A DNA stretch of 46,590 bases from Candidatus Pelagibacter communis (GTDB lineage: Bacteria > Pseudomonadota > Alphaproteobacteria > Pelagibacterales > Pelagibacteraceae), in the NCBI RefSeq assembly GCF_001180105.1, contig NZ_CVSO01000064.1, positions 1 to 46,590 of the forward strand, in the 5' to 3' direction. The notes beneath the pieces were generated by a model. That model saw only the letters and a program-made list of their open reading frames with translations, was not told the DNA's origin and made no database searches. Of this stretch, positions 1 to 8,895 are shown one piece after another. Each line of letters begins with the position of its first letter. Positions within the stretch are counted from its first letter, which is position 1. Position numbers and translations under genes: made by a program.

Positions 1-1197
1 AATTGGCAAAGAGCATGGAGAGATCCTGAGCCTAAAAAAGAGTATGATGCTGTAATTGTTGGTGGCGGTGGTCATGGTTTAGCTACTGCATATTACTTGG
101 CGAAAAAACATAATTTAACAAACATTGCTGTTGTTGAAAAAGGTTGGATTGGTGGAGGCAACACTGGAAGAAATACTACAATAATAAGATCAAATTATTT
201 ATGGGACGCTAGTGCAGGTTTATATGATCATGCTTTAAAAATTTGGGAAGGTTTGTCTCAAGAACTTAATTACAATGTTATGTTTAGTCAAAGAGGTGTA
301 ATGAACCTAGCCCATAATTTACAAGATGTAAGAGATTTAAAAAGAAGAACGCATGCAAATAGATTAAATGGTATTGATGCTGTTTGGTTGGAAACAGATG
401 AGGTAAAAAAGTTTTGTCCAATAATAAATACTTCTCAAGATATTAGGTACCCAGTATTAGGTGGTACATTACAAAAAAGAGCTGGTACAGCTAGACATGA
501 TGCTGTTGCTTGGGGTTATGCAAGAGGTGCTGATGAAATGGGCGTTGATATTATTCAAAATTGTGAAGTGAAAGGGATTAAAAGAAATGGTGATGCAGTT
601 GAAGGTTTGGAAACAACAAAAGGTTTTATCAAAACTAAAAAAATTGGAGTTGTAGCCGCAGGTCATTCAAGCGTTATAGCAAACATGGCGGGACTTAAGT
701 TGCCACTTGAAAGTAAACCTTTACAAGCACTTGTATCTGAGCCAGTAAAACCAATTATTGATACTGTTGTAATGTCTAATGCTGTTCACGCATATGTAAG
801 TCAATCAGATAAAGGTGAATTAGTCATTGGTGCAGGAACAGACTCTTATGTTTCTTACACTCAAAAAGGTAGTTTTAATATTGTAGAGGAGACACTTAAA
901 GCTATTTTAGAATTATATCCAATTTTTAGTAGAATGAAGATGTTAAGACAATGGGGAGGAATTGTTGATATATGTCCTGATGCAAGCCCTATAATAAGCA
1001 AAACATCTATTAAAGGACTTTATTTTAATTGTGGTTGGGGAACGGGTGGATTTAAAGCAACACCTGGTTCTGGCGATTTATTTGCTCACACAATTGCTAA
1101 TGATGAACCTCATAAATTAAATGCTGCATTTAACATTAATAGATTTGTAAGTGGTGATCTAGTAGATGAGCATGGAGCAGCAGCTGTTGCCCACTAA
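1..1197 (+). CDS. soxB: sarcosine oxidase beta subunit (5' end outside window)
   Basis: FAD/FMN subunit of heterotetrameric sarcosine oxidase, which oxidatively demethylates sarcosine to glycine. The frame is open from base 1 and 398 residues are visible; the TTG at 97 is internal, because the dinucleotide-binding motif [16 protein letters not shown] is encoded just before it. About 15-20 N-terminal residues are probably missing. The sequence [12 protein letters not shown], typical of SoxB, follows the FAD motif. The His codon at 496-498 (TARHDAVAW) aligns, from my memory of corynebacterial SoxB, with the His that covalently binds FMN. The stop codon overlaps the soxD start by 1 nt (TAATG). 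Family assignment is very secure. Confidence 0.96.
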   Translation, partial: NWQRAWRDPEPKKEYDAVIVGGGGHGLATAYYLAKKHNLTNIAVVEKGWIGGGNTGRNTTIIRSNYLWDASAGLYDHALKIWEGLSQELNYNVMFSQRGVMNLAHNLQDVRDLKRRTHANRLNGIDAVWLETDEVKKFCPIINTSQDIRYPVLGGTLQKRAGTARHDAVAWGYARGADEMGVDIIQNCEVKGIKRNGDAVEGLETTKGFIKTKKIGVVAAGHSSVIANMAGLKLPLESKPLQALVSEPVKPIIDTVVMSNAVHAYVSQSDKGELVIGAGTDSYVSYTQKGSFNIVEETLKAILELYPIFSRMKMLRQWGGIVDICPDASPIISKTSIKGLYFNCGWGTGGFKATPGSGDLFAHTIANDEPHKLNAAFNINRFVSGDLVDEHGAAAVAH

Positions 1198-1472
1198 TGT
1201 TTTTAATTAGTTGTCCATATTGCGGTGAAAGAGATCAATCAGAATTTGTTTCTGGTGGTGAAGCTCACATAGCAAGACCCAAACAGCCAACTGAATTAAA
1301 TGATGATCAATGGGCAGAATATTTATTCATGAGAAAAAATATTAAAGGTATTCAATTTGAAAGATGGAACCATGTACATGGATGTAGAAAATGGTTTAAT
1401 GTTGCTCGTGACACCTCAAATGATAAAATAGAAAAAATATACAAAATGGGTGAACAACCTCCAAAAATATAA
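1197..1472 (+). CDS. soxD: sarcosine oxidase delta subunit
   Basis: Small zinc-binding subunit of heterotetrameric sarcosine oxidase, 91 residues, the usual size. C6 and C9 (CPYCGERD) and H59/C63 (HVHGCRKWF) form the expected Cys-Cys-His-Cys zinc site. It lies between soxB and soxA and overlaps each by one base, so the four subunits are probably translated from one message. No catalytic role is expected; in known complexes the subunit is structural and contacts alpha and beta. Confidence 0.96.
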   Translation: MFLISCPYCGERDQSEFVSGGEAHIARPKQPTELNDDQWAEYLFMRKNIKGIQFERWNHVHGCRKWFNVARDTSNDKIEKIYKMGEQPPKI

Positions 1473-4400
1473 TGTCTAAAAATCTAAGAATAAATAATAA
1501 ACATTTTGTAGATGAAACTAGGAAATTATCTTTTACGTTTAATGGAAAAAAATTATATGGTTATAAAGGTGATACATTGGCGTCTGCCCTTCTATCAAAT
1601 GATATTCATCTTGTAGGAAGAAGTTTTAAATACCATAGACCAAGAGGAATAATGACTTCTGGTTCTGAGGAACCAAATGCAATTCTTCAAATTGGAAATG
1701 ACGATGCTTTAACAGAGCCTAACGTACGAGCAACTGAAATCGAGTTATATGATGGTTTAATTTGTAATAGTCAGAATTGTTGGCCAAGTGTAAAATTTGA
1801 CATAGGTGGGATAAATAACTTTTTATCACCCCTGCTCCCTGCGGGTTTTTATTATAAAACATTTATGTGGCCTGCAAGTTTTTGGGAAAAGTACGAATTC
1901 TTTATTCGTAAATCTGCTGGTTTAGGAAAATCACCAACAAAACAAGACCCAGATATGTACGATCATAGATATTTGCATTGTGACATCTTAATAGTTGGTG
2001 GTGGAGTTTCTGGTTTAATGGCGGCTCAAATAGCTTCTGATGATAATAAAAAAGTTTTATTGTTAGAGGATAAGGAATTACTGGGAGGTTCATTAATTTA
2101 TGATGACAGTGATATTTCTAAGATCGATAATCAAAAAAGTAGTGAATGGTTAAAAAAACTCATTGATAATATTAAAAAGAACAAAAACATTACTATCAAA
2201 ACTAGAACAAGTCTTGCTGCATATCATAATTACAACTTTTTACTAGCAAGGCAAAATTTAACTGACCATTTAAGTGTTAATGATCGTAATAATAAAATAA
2301 GACAAAGACTTTACAAAATAAGAGCAAAAAAAGTAATTATCTCCACGGGTGCAATAGAAAGACCTCAAGTTTTTCATAACAACGATAGACCCGGTATAAT
2401 GTTGGCATCTGCTGTAAAAAAATACATAGATTATTATGGTGTGAGATGTGGTTTGGAAAATATTATATTCACCAATAATGACAGTGCTTATGAAACAGCT
2501 TTATCCTTACATAAATCAGGGACAAAATTAAATGCAATAATAGACATAAGAGACAATTCATCTTCAGAAATAGTAAAACAAGTTAAAAATCTAGGAATAC
2601 AAATTTATTGGAACCATACAGTAGTAGACACTAAAGGTTACAAAAGAATTAATAAAGTAACAATAATGAAGCTAAATGATAAAGGCAATGATGTTATCGG
2701 AAAAAAGATTGATTTAAATTGTGATTGCTTAGCAATTTCTGGTGGCTGGACCCCGATGGTTCATTTATTTACTCAATCAGGTGGTAAACTTAGGTTTGAT
2801 AACAAAGATAATATTTTTGTTCCAGATAAAACAAATTTAGATCAATTAAGTATTGGTTCTGCTAAAGGAGATTTTGAATTAGATGATGTTTTAAAAAATT
2901 CAATAAAGGATACCAAAAAGTTTTTAAATATCGAAAATTCTAATTTTGATAAAATTGATGTTAAATGTTCTAAAGAAAAAGAGAAAAAAAATATATGGTT
3001 GCTTCCATCAGATAGGCCATTAAGTAAAACAAAACCATTTTTAGATTATCAAAATGATAGTACCGCAAAAGATATTAAATTAGCTTTAAGAGAAGGTTTC
3101 AAATCAATTGAGCACGTAAAAAGATATACAACAACTGGAATGGGTACAGATCAAGGTAAACTCGCTAATATGCATGCGTTGGGTATAGTTGCAGATACAA
3201 CTAATACTAATATGGGTGATCTAGGAACAACAACGTTCAGACCTCCATATACACCACTTACTTTTGGAACCATAGTTGGTAGAAATGTTGGGCAATTTTT
3301 TGATATTTTTAGAAAAACACCTATGCATGAGTGGCACGTTGATAATAATGCAAAGTTTGAAAATGTCGGACAATGGAAACGGGCTTGGTATTATCCAAAA
3401 GATGGTGAAACAATGCATGATGCCGTACAGAGAGAAAGTAAAGCTGCAAGAGAGTCTAGTGGAATATTAGATGCTTCGACACTCGGAAAAATCGATATTC
3501 AAGGCACAGATGCAAATGAGTTTCTTAATAGGGTTTATACAAATGCTTGGTCAAAATTACAAATCGGAAAATGTAGATATGGTTTAATGCTTAATGAAGA
3601 TGGTATGGTTTACGATGACGGAGTAACAACAAGACTTGGTGAAAATCACTATTTAATGACAACAACAACTGGTGGTGCAGCAAATGTAATGTCTAAACTT
3701 GAGGATTATTTGCAAACTGAATGGCCGGAATTAGATGTATTTCTTACTTCAGTAACAGATCATTATGCTACAGCAAGTGTATGCGGTCCAAATGCAAAAA
3801 AAATTATTAATAAAATTTTTAAAGATTTAGATTTATCTGATGAAAGTTTCCCACATATGTCATTTAAAGAGGTAAAGCTTGGTGAAATTAATTGTAGAGT
3901 TATGCGTATAAGTTTTACAGGTGAACTAAGTTATGAAATTAATGTTGAAGCATCATACGGTAAATATATTTGGGAAAAATGTATTGAAGCTGGAAAAGAA
4001 TTTAACATTACTCCTTATGGAACTGAGACTATGCACCTTTTAAGGGCTGAAAAAGGATTTATAATTGTTGGTCAAGATACTGATGGAACGATGACACCTG
4101 TAGATCTTCAAATGGACTGGATAATTAGTAAAAAAAAATACGACTTTATTGGTAAACGATCTCTATACAGAAGCGATACTGTTAGAGAAGACAGAAAACA
4201 ATTAGTCGGACTTTTAACTGATGACCCTAATGAAATTTTAGAGGAAGGTGCTCAAATAGTTAAAGACGAAAATAAAAAGCCTGTCGATATGCTTGGACAT
4301 GTAACTTCAAGTTATTTCAGTCCAACTTTAAAAAAATCTATTGCTTTAGCAGTTTTAAAAGAAGGTAAACAACTTAAAGGACAAAAACTCTTAGTTCCAA

Positions 4401-4477
4401 TGATAGATAAAACAATTAAAGTAACTGTATCAGATACGATCTTCTTAGATAAAGAAAATGAGAGAATAAATGGATAA
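1472..4477 (+). CDS. soxA: sarcosine oxidase alpha subunit
   Basis: Large subunit of heterotetrameric sarcosine oxidase, 1001 residues, normal length. The N-terminal ~100 residues are a ferredoxin-like domain carrying KYHRPRGIMTSG but without a Cys set for an iron-sulfur cluster, as is usual for SoxA. A Rossmann dinucleotide-binding segment (DILIVGGGVSG, residues 171-181) follows and binds NAD in known enzymes. The C-terminal part from about residue 620 resembles the glycine-cleavage aminomethyltransferase (GcvT) fold, which receives the methylene group on tetrahydrofolate. Function is to pass the one-carbon unit from sarcosine to folate. It overlaps soxG by 8 nt. Confidence 0.96.
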   Translation: MSKNLRINNKHFVDETRKLSFTFNGKKLYGYKGDTLASALLSNDIHLVGRSFKYHRPRGIMTSGSEEPNAILQIGNDDALTEPNVRATEIELYDGLICNSQNCWPSVKFDIGGINNFLSPLLPAGFYYKTFMWPASFWEKYEFFIRKSAGLGKSPTKQDPDMYDHRYLHCDILIVGGGVSGLMAAQIASDDNKKVLLLEDKELLGGSLIYDDSDISKIDNQKSSEWLKKLIDNIKKNKNITIKTRTSLAAYHNYNFLLARQNLTDHLSVNDRNNKIRQRLYKIRAKKVIISTGAIERPQVFHNNDRPGIMLASAVKKYIDYYGVRCGLENIIFTNNDSAYETALSLHKSGTKLNAIIDIRDNSSSEIVKQVKNLGIQIYWNHTVVDTKGYKRINKVTIMKLNDKGNDVIGKKIDLNCDCLAISGGWTPMVHLFTQSGGKLRFDNKDNIFVPDKTNLDQLSIGSAKGDFELDDVLKNSIKDTKKFLNIENSNFDKIDVKCSKEKEKKNIWLLPSDRPLSKTKPFLDYQNDSTAKDIKLALREGFKSIEHVKRYTTTGMGTDQGKLANMHALGIVADTTNTNMGDLGTTTFRPPYTPLTFGTIVGRNVGQFFDIFRKTPMHEWHVDNNAKFENVGQWKRAWYYPKDGETMHDAVQRESKAARESSGILDASTLGKIDIQGTDANEFLNRVYTNAWSKLQIGKCRYGLMLNEDGMVYDDGVTTRLGENHYLMTTTTGGAANVMSKLEDYLQTEWPELDVFLTSVTDHYATASVCGPNAKKIINKIFKDLDLSDESFPHMSFKEVKLGEINCRVMRISFTGELSYEINVEASYGKYIWEKCIEAGKEFNITPYGTETMHLLRAEKGFIIVGQDTDGTMTPVDLQMDWIISKKKYDFIGKRSLYRSDTVREDRKQLVGLLTDDPNEILEEGAQIVKDENKKPVDMLGHVTSSYFSPTLKKSIALAVLKEGKQLKGQKLLVPMIDKTIKVTVSDTIFLDKENERING

Positions 4478-5015
4478 CATTAATACAGCTATTAAAGATA
4501 AAAGAGAATATTCAGATTTAAATTTGAAAGAAGTAGAACCAATTACTAAAATTAACTTACGTGGAAAAAAAAGAGAGTTCTTTGCAAAAGTTGGTCAAAT
4601 ACTCTCTGTTATTTTGCCAACGGAAAGTAATACTTCTACAAGTAACCAAGAGTTGAACGCTTTGTGGCTAAGTCCAGATGAATGGATGGTTTATACAAAT
4701 AATAAAAATAAAGAAATTTTTGATAGAGTTTTTAAAGAAATTTCATCACTTAACTACGGAGCTGTCACAAATGTAAGTGACCAATGGGTGTGTATTAATA
4801 TTTCTGGGGATAAATTATACGAATTACTCTCAATGAGTTGTCCATTTGATTTCTCAAAATTCAAAGACACTAAAGGATCTACAACCCAAACTATAATTAA
4901 TCATATTGATGTAATCATTCATAATTTGGGTGATAACAATATAAATTTATTTGTAAGAAGATCATTTTCTAACCATTTATGGGATTGGTTTAATGATGGG
5001 GCTAATCTATTATAA
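4470..5015 (+). CDS. soxG: sarcosine oxidase gamma subunit
   Basis: Gamma subunit of heterotetrameric sarcosine oxidase, 181 residues, with the LWLSPDEWMVY segment typical of SoxG. The fold is related to the GcvT/YgfZ folate-binding family, but this subunit is thought to be structural. Its start lies inside the end of soxA, so translational coupling is likely. It is the last sox gene: 59 nt of AT-rich DNA without a clear terminator separate it from the next gene on the same strand. Confidence 0.93.
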   Translation: MDNINTAIKDKREYSDLNLKEVEPITKINLRGKKREFFAKVGQILSVILPTESNTSTSNQELNALWLSPDEWMVYTNNKNKEIFDRVFKEISSLNYGAVTNVSDQWVCINISGDKLYELLSMSCPFDFSKFKDTKGSTTQTIINHIDVIIHNLGDNNINLFVRRSFSNHLWDWFNDGANLL

Positions 5016-5074
5016 AATTTAACTGCGTCAAGGTTAGCATAGAAAAATATCATAAATTACCTTATTAAATTCTT

Positions 5075-5839
5075 ATGAAAAAAATTATCATATTATTATT
5101 TACTTTATTATTCTCATTTTCAGCGAACGCTTCTTCTTTAGACAAAATTCTTTCAAACGGAGAGTTAAGAGTTGGTACAACTGGAGACTGGGATCCAATG
5201 ACTATGAAAGATCCGTCTACAAATACCTATAAAGGTTTTGACATTGACGTCATGAACGAACTTGCAAAAGACATGGGTGTAAAAATTAAGTTTGTTCCTG
5301 CTGAATGGAAAACTATAGTTTCTGGAATAACTTCAGACAGATATGATATTTCAACAAGTGTAACAAAAACTCCTAAAAGAGCAGAAGTAGCAGGTTTCAC
5401 AGAGACTTATTACAAATATGGAACTGTTCCACTGGTTTTAAAGAAAAATTTAAGTAAGTTTTCAACTTGGGATTCTTTAAACAGTAAAGATGTTACAATC
5501 GCAACAACACTTGGAACATCACAAGAGGAAAAAGCTAAAGAATTTTTTCCTAAATCAAAATTAAATTCAGTAGAGGCACCTGCAAGAGATTTTCAGGAAG
5601 TACTAGCAGGAAGAGCTGATGGTAATATTACAAGTTCAACAGAAGCCAACAAATTGGTTATAAAATATCCACAATTGGCAATTGTTCCAGATGGTGAAAA
5701 AAATCCTGCTTTCTTAGCTATGATGGTTGGTAAAAATGACGATAAGTGGAGAAAGTACGTTAACGATTGGATTAATAAGAAAAAGAAATCTGGTTTCTTC
5801 AAAGATCTTCTAGCAAAATATAATCTTAAAAGCTTATAA
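5075..5839 (+). CDS. periplasmic family-3 solute-binding protein, PheC-like
   Basis: A 254-residue secreted protein of the SBP_bac_3 fold. It has a Sec signal peptide (residues 1-19, AxA|S cleavage) and then [20 protein letters not shown] and [17 protein letters not shown]. By remembered alignment it is closest in style to the cyclohexadienyl dehydratase PheC, itself derived from amino-acid-binding proteins. R102 (TKTPKRAEV) fits the carboxylate-binding Arg of the fold. E190 (TSSTEA) aligns with the PheC catalytic Glu173, while the Asp that usually holds a ligand alpha-amino group is Ser (S187). The permease gene 40 nt downstream favours a transport role; dehydratase activity is the alternative. 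Ligand unknown. Confidence 0.85.
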   Translation: MKKIIILLFTLLFSFSANASSLDKILSNGELRVGTTGDWDPMTMKDPSTNTYKGFDIDVMNELAKDMGVKIKFVPAEWKTIVSGITSDRYDISTSVTKTPKRAEVAGFTETYYKYGTVPLVLKKNLSKFSTWDSLNSKDVTIATTLGTSQEEKAKEFFPKSKLNSVEAPARDFQEVLAGRADGNITSSTEANKLVIKYPQLAIVPDGEKNPAFLAMMVGKNDDKWRKYVNDWINKKKKSGFFKDLLAKYNLKSL

Positions 5840-5879
5840 TAAATTAGCTATTAATAATTAATTCTTTATAAATATAAGT

Positions 5880-6614
5880 GTGAAAAACTTATTTTTATTA
5901 TTTTCATTGTTATTCTTATTATCATGTGGAAAGCAGGAATTAGATTGGTTAATATTATCACCCAACAATGTTAACGGTTTAACAAATCTAAAATTTTTAT
6001 TAAGTGGATTTACAACAACTATCTTTATATCTATCGTATCAATATCTCTATCGATAGTATTAGGGTTAATAGTTGCTATCCCCTCCTTAGCCAAAAATAA
6101 ATTTTTAACATACTTAAATATAGGTTATGTCGAAATAGTTAGAGCTATACCTCTGTTGGTTTTGATTTTATGGATTTATTATGGATTACCTATTATGACA
6201 GGAATTAGTTTTAGTCCATTTGTATCTGGTATTATAGCTTTATCTATAAGTGAAAGCGCATTTCAGGCTGAAATTTTTAGAGCTGGAATAAACTCAATTA
6301 GAAAACCTCAATGGGAAGCTGGAAGTTCTTTAGGGCTTAATTTTTTTAGAAAATTAAGACTTGTCATTCTTCCTCAAGCTATAAGAAATATACTGCCTGC
6401 TATTGGAAATCAGTTTGTATACGTTCTAAAAATGTCTTCTTTAGTTTCGATTATTGGTATTGGAGATTTAACTAGAAAGGCGAATGAACTTGTTGTTACT
6501 ACATACAGACCTTTAGAAATATATACGTTTTTGATCTTAGAGTATCTTATATTAATTTTAATTGTATCATTCTTAGTAAGACGGCTTGAAAAAAAAATGA
6601 AAAAAGATAGTTAA
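5880..6614 (+). CDS. polar amino-acid-type ABC transporter permease with lipobox-like N terminus
   Basis: Inner-membrane permease of the HisM/GlnP type, 244 residues, with about five hydrophobic segments after residue 40. The cytoplasmic EAA loop is clear (EAGSSLGLNFFRKLRLVILP), the site that contacts the ATPase. The only plausible start is GTG at 5880; I see no upstream in-frame start and no good Shine-Dalgarno. The N terminus, MKNLFLLFSLLFLLSCGK, looks like a lipoprotein signal with lipobox LLSC (Cys16), unusual for this family. It presumably works with the binding protein just upstream. No ATPase or second permease gene is adjacent. Confidence 0.9.
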   Translation: MKNLFLLFSLLFLLSCGKQELDWLILSPNNVNGLTNLKFLLSGFTTTIFISIVSISLSIVLGLIVAIPSLAKNKFLTYLNIGYVEIVRAIPLLVLILWIYYGLPIMTGISFSPFVSGIIALSISESAFQAEIFRAGINSIRKPQWEAGSSLGLNFFRKLRLVILPQAIRNILPAIGNQFVYVLKMSSLVSIIGIGDLTRKANELVVTTYRPLEIYTFLILEYLILILIVSFLVRRLEKKMKKDS

Positions 6615-6625
6615 TCTAACTTTTT
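6598..6625. terminator. possible weak bidirectional terminator
   Basis: Between two convergent genes that end one base apart, a 5-bp stem AGTTA/TAACT (6609-6613 and 6617-6621) with a 3-nt loop is flanked by an A-run on the left and a T-run on the right, so it could give a short hairpin plus U-tract on either strand. The stem is short and AT-rich, so support is modest. Confidence 0.3.
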
Positions 6626-7992
6626 ATAAAAAAATATTTTTTATTATCTTTAAACATATAATTAAAAAAAGATCCTATAAAAAATAGTACTACTAATCCC
6701 ATTAACCAATTTGTAACTAATATTGTATAAAAGATATCGCTGTAACCTCCTCCTTTAATATTAATAACGTACCATAAACATAAAAAAGGAATTGCAGTAA
6801 GCCTTAATATACTAAGATACAAACTAAAGATGGGTCTCTTAAGAGCCTGAAATACAGCAGTAGTAATAAAAAAAGTTGGATATATTGGACCTATCAATGC
6901 TGCAATCTTTAAATATAGAGATCCAAATTTAATAGTTTCTGGATCGTCAGTAATTAATCCAAGGAGATTTTCTGCCCCAAAATAAAGAATAAAGCCAGCC
7001 ATGATCATAAATGAACAACCAAATATTAATGCTTTTTTATAAAGGTCTCTTATTCTTTCAAAATTTCTAGCTCCGAAGTTTTGACCTCCAATTGATAATA
7101 CAGCCGTATTCAATGCTATGACTGGTAATAAGAAAACTTGTTCTATTCTAAGTGCAGCTCCATAACCAGCCGCAGCAATATCTCCAAATTTTCCTACAAA
7201 GTATAATACATTAAATATACCAACACCGATTAACAGCATGCTAAACATTATTGGCACAGACTGAAAAGTAAGATTACTTAAAAAATTAATTTTTGGAATA
7301 AAACACTTTGCATATAAATACTCTTTGAGTTTACAACAATAAACTTTTTGCGCTAAATAGATTGTTCCAATAAGTTGGCAAATAACTGTAGCGATTGCAA
7401 TACCTGAAATGCCAAAAGCAGGTATTACGAAAAAACCAAAAATAAAAATTGGATTAAGTATGATGTTTAAAAAAAAAGTAAAAATAAGGACATTTCTATA
7501 ACTTTTTGTATCTCCTTGAGCGTTTAATGTTCCATTTAAAGATATTTGGATTAATACTATTACTGTGCAATAAAAAATTATATCTAAATATTCCCTAGTT
7601 AAAATAATATTCTCTGGAGAAGACCCTAATAATTGAAGAAGATAATTGGATGAATTAATTCCAATAAATGTGACTAATAATGAAATAACTATTGCAAAAA
7701 TTATTGATTGAGCAACATATAATGAAGCAACTTTTTCTTTTTTCTCACCTATGGAATTTCCTATAAGTGTATTAGTACCAGCTCCAACACCAACACCTAT
7801 TGCGATTATAATAAAATAAATTGGAAAAGATTTTGCTAGAGCACTTAGTGCATCAGGTGATATCTTTCCAGCAAAAAAAGTATCAACCAGATTATAAAAG
7901 GTTTGAAATAAAGATCCAATACTCGCAGGAAATGTAACTCTCCTTAGAAGTTGCCACATTGGATCCACTGTTAAATTAATCTTCTTAGCCAT
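6616..7992 (-). CDS. MATE family multidrug/Na+ antiporter
   Basis: A polytopic inner-membrane protein of 458 residues with about 12 hydrophobic segments in two homologous halves, as in MATE transporters. The N-terminal segment has the typical FYNLVDTFFAGK form and the region near residue 70 reads GVGVGAGTNTLIGNSIGEK. These proteins export organic cations or drugs in exchange for Na+ or H+; the substrate cannot be told from sequence. The start codon directly follows the stop of trhO (TAG-ATG), making this the last gene of the run that starts with gatC. It faces the permease gene tail to tail. Confidence 0.92.
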   Translation of the reverse strand: MAKKINLTVDPMWQLLRRVTFPASIGSLFQTFYNLVDTFFAGKISPDALSALAKSFPIYFIIIAIGVGVGAGTNTLIGNSIGEKKEKVASLYVAQSIIFAIVISLLVTFIGINSSNYLLQLLGSSPENIILTREYLDIIFYCTVIVLIQISLNGTLNAQGDTKSYRNVLIFTFFLNIILNPIFIFGFFVIPAFGISGIAIATVICQLIGTIYLAQKVYCCKLKEYLYAKCFIPKINFLSNLTFQSVPIMFSMLLIGVGIFNVLYFVGKFGDIAAAGYGAALRIEQVFLLPVIALNTAVLSIGGQNFGARNFERIRDLYKKALIFGCSFMIMAGFILYFGAENLLGLITDDPETIKFGSLYLKIAALIGPIYPTFFITTAVFQALKRPIFSLYLSILRLTAIPFLCLWYVINIKGGGYSDIFYTILVTNWLMGLVVLFFIGSFFNYMFKDNKKYFFIKS

Positions 7993-8895
7993 CTATTTAT
8001 AAATTTTTTTAAACATGTAATCTTTTTTTTCTTTTTTTGCTTTATCAATTTGACCTTGTCTCATTCTAAACCCTTTCTTTTGTTCATCACTTGATTTATT
8101 ATAACAATTAGGACAAGAAACACCCTCTTCAAATTTTACGGACTTCTTATCTTTAACAGAAATAGGTTCTCTACATCCAGCACAAATTGAATATTTGCCT
8201 ATATTTAAACTATGGTTCACAGAAACACGATTATCAAATACAAAACATTCTCCTTTCCACAGGCTTTCTTTTCTTTTAATTTTTGACAAATAATTAATAA
8301 TACCTCCTTTTAACTGAAAAACATTTTTATAACCTTTATTATATAAATAATCGCTGGCCTTTTCGCATCGAATGCCTCCTGTGCAAAACATTCCGATTTT
8401 CGAATTCTTATTAAACTTTTTAAAATATTTAGAAAAATCTCTAAAGTTGTTTAATTTTGGATTTATAGATCTCTTGAAAGTCCCAATCCTAAACTCAAAA
8501 TCTTTTCTGGTATCTATTATATAGGTGTCTTTGTTTAAAACAAAATTATTCCATTCCTTAGGAGAAAGATGATTATCTTTAACTTTTTTTTTAAGTCTTT
8601 TTCCAATTGGAACAACTTCCTTTTTAACCTTCACCCTCCCCTTATGAAAAGGAATAAATCTATTAAAAGAAATATTTTCATTATCAAATTTTGTAATGGC
8701 AAAGATTTTTTTAAGATTGATTTTTATTTGTTTAGTATTTTTTTTTAGGAAAGAAATTGATCCATTAATCCCCTCAGGTGAGATAATTATAGTTCCTTTA
8801 ATTTTGTAATCATATATGAAATTTTGAAGTTTATCTTTGAGTTTACTGATCTTTTTTAATTGTTTAAATTTATAAAAACCAAAGATGGTATACAT
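7993..8895 (-). CDS. trhO: tRNA uridine-34 hydroxylase, rhodanese family
   Basis: YceA/TrhO family protein, 300 residues, that hydroxylates U34 in some tRNAs using oxygen, as shown for the E. coli and B. subtilis homologues. An N-terminal acylphosphatase-like domain contains IKGTIIISPEGINGS. The rhodanese domain has IDTRKDFEFRIGTF and the active-site loop MFCTGGIRCEKAS with C171 and C177. A C-terminal Cys cluster (C238/C241 and C261/C264) probably binds zinc. Its start overlaps the methyltransferase stop by 1 nt. It sits in a translation-related run with gatCAB, which suits a tRNA modification role. Confidence 0.93.
   Translation of the reverse strand: MYTIFGFYKFKQLKKISKLKDKLQNFIYDYKIKGTIIISPEGINGSISFLKKNTKQIKINLKKIFAITKFDNENISFNRFIPFHKGRVKVKKEVVPIGKRLKKKVKDNHLSPKEWNNFVLNKDTYIIDTRKDFEFRIGTFKRSINPKLNNFRDFSKYFKKFNKNSKIGMFCTGGIRCEKASDYLYNKGYKNVFQLKGGIINYLSKIKRKESLWKGECFVFDNRVSVNHSLNIGKYSICAGCREPISVKDKKSVKFEEGVSCPNCYNKSSDEQKKGFRMRQGQIDKAKKEKKDYMFKKIYK

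Noticed and set aside
1472-1800. A [2Fe-2S] cluster in the N-terminal ferredoxin-like domain of SoxA
   Set aside because: The required set of Cys residues is absent, which is normal for this subunit.
5016-5074. Riboswitch or promoter before the binding-protein gene
   Set aside because: The 59-nt gap has a TATCAT but no proper -35 at the right spacing and no convincing stem structure.
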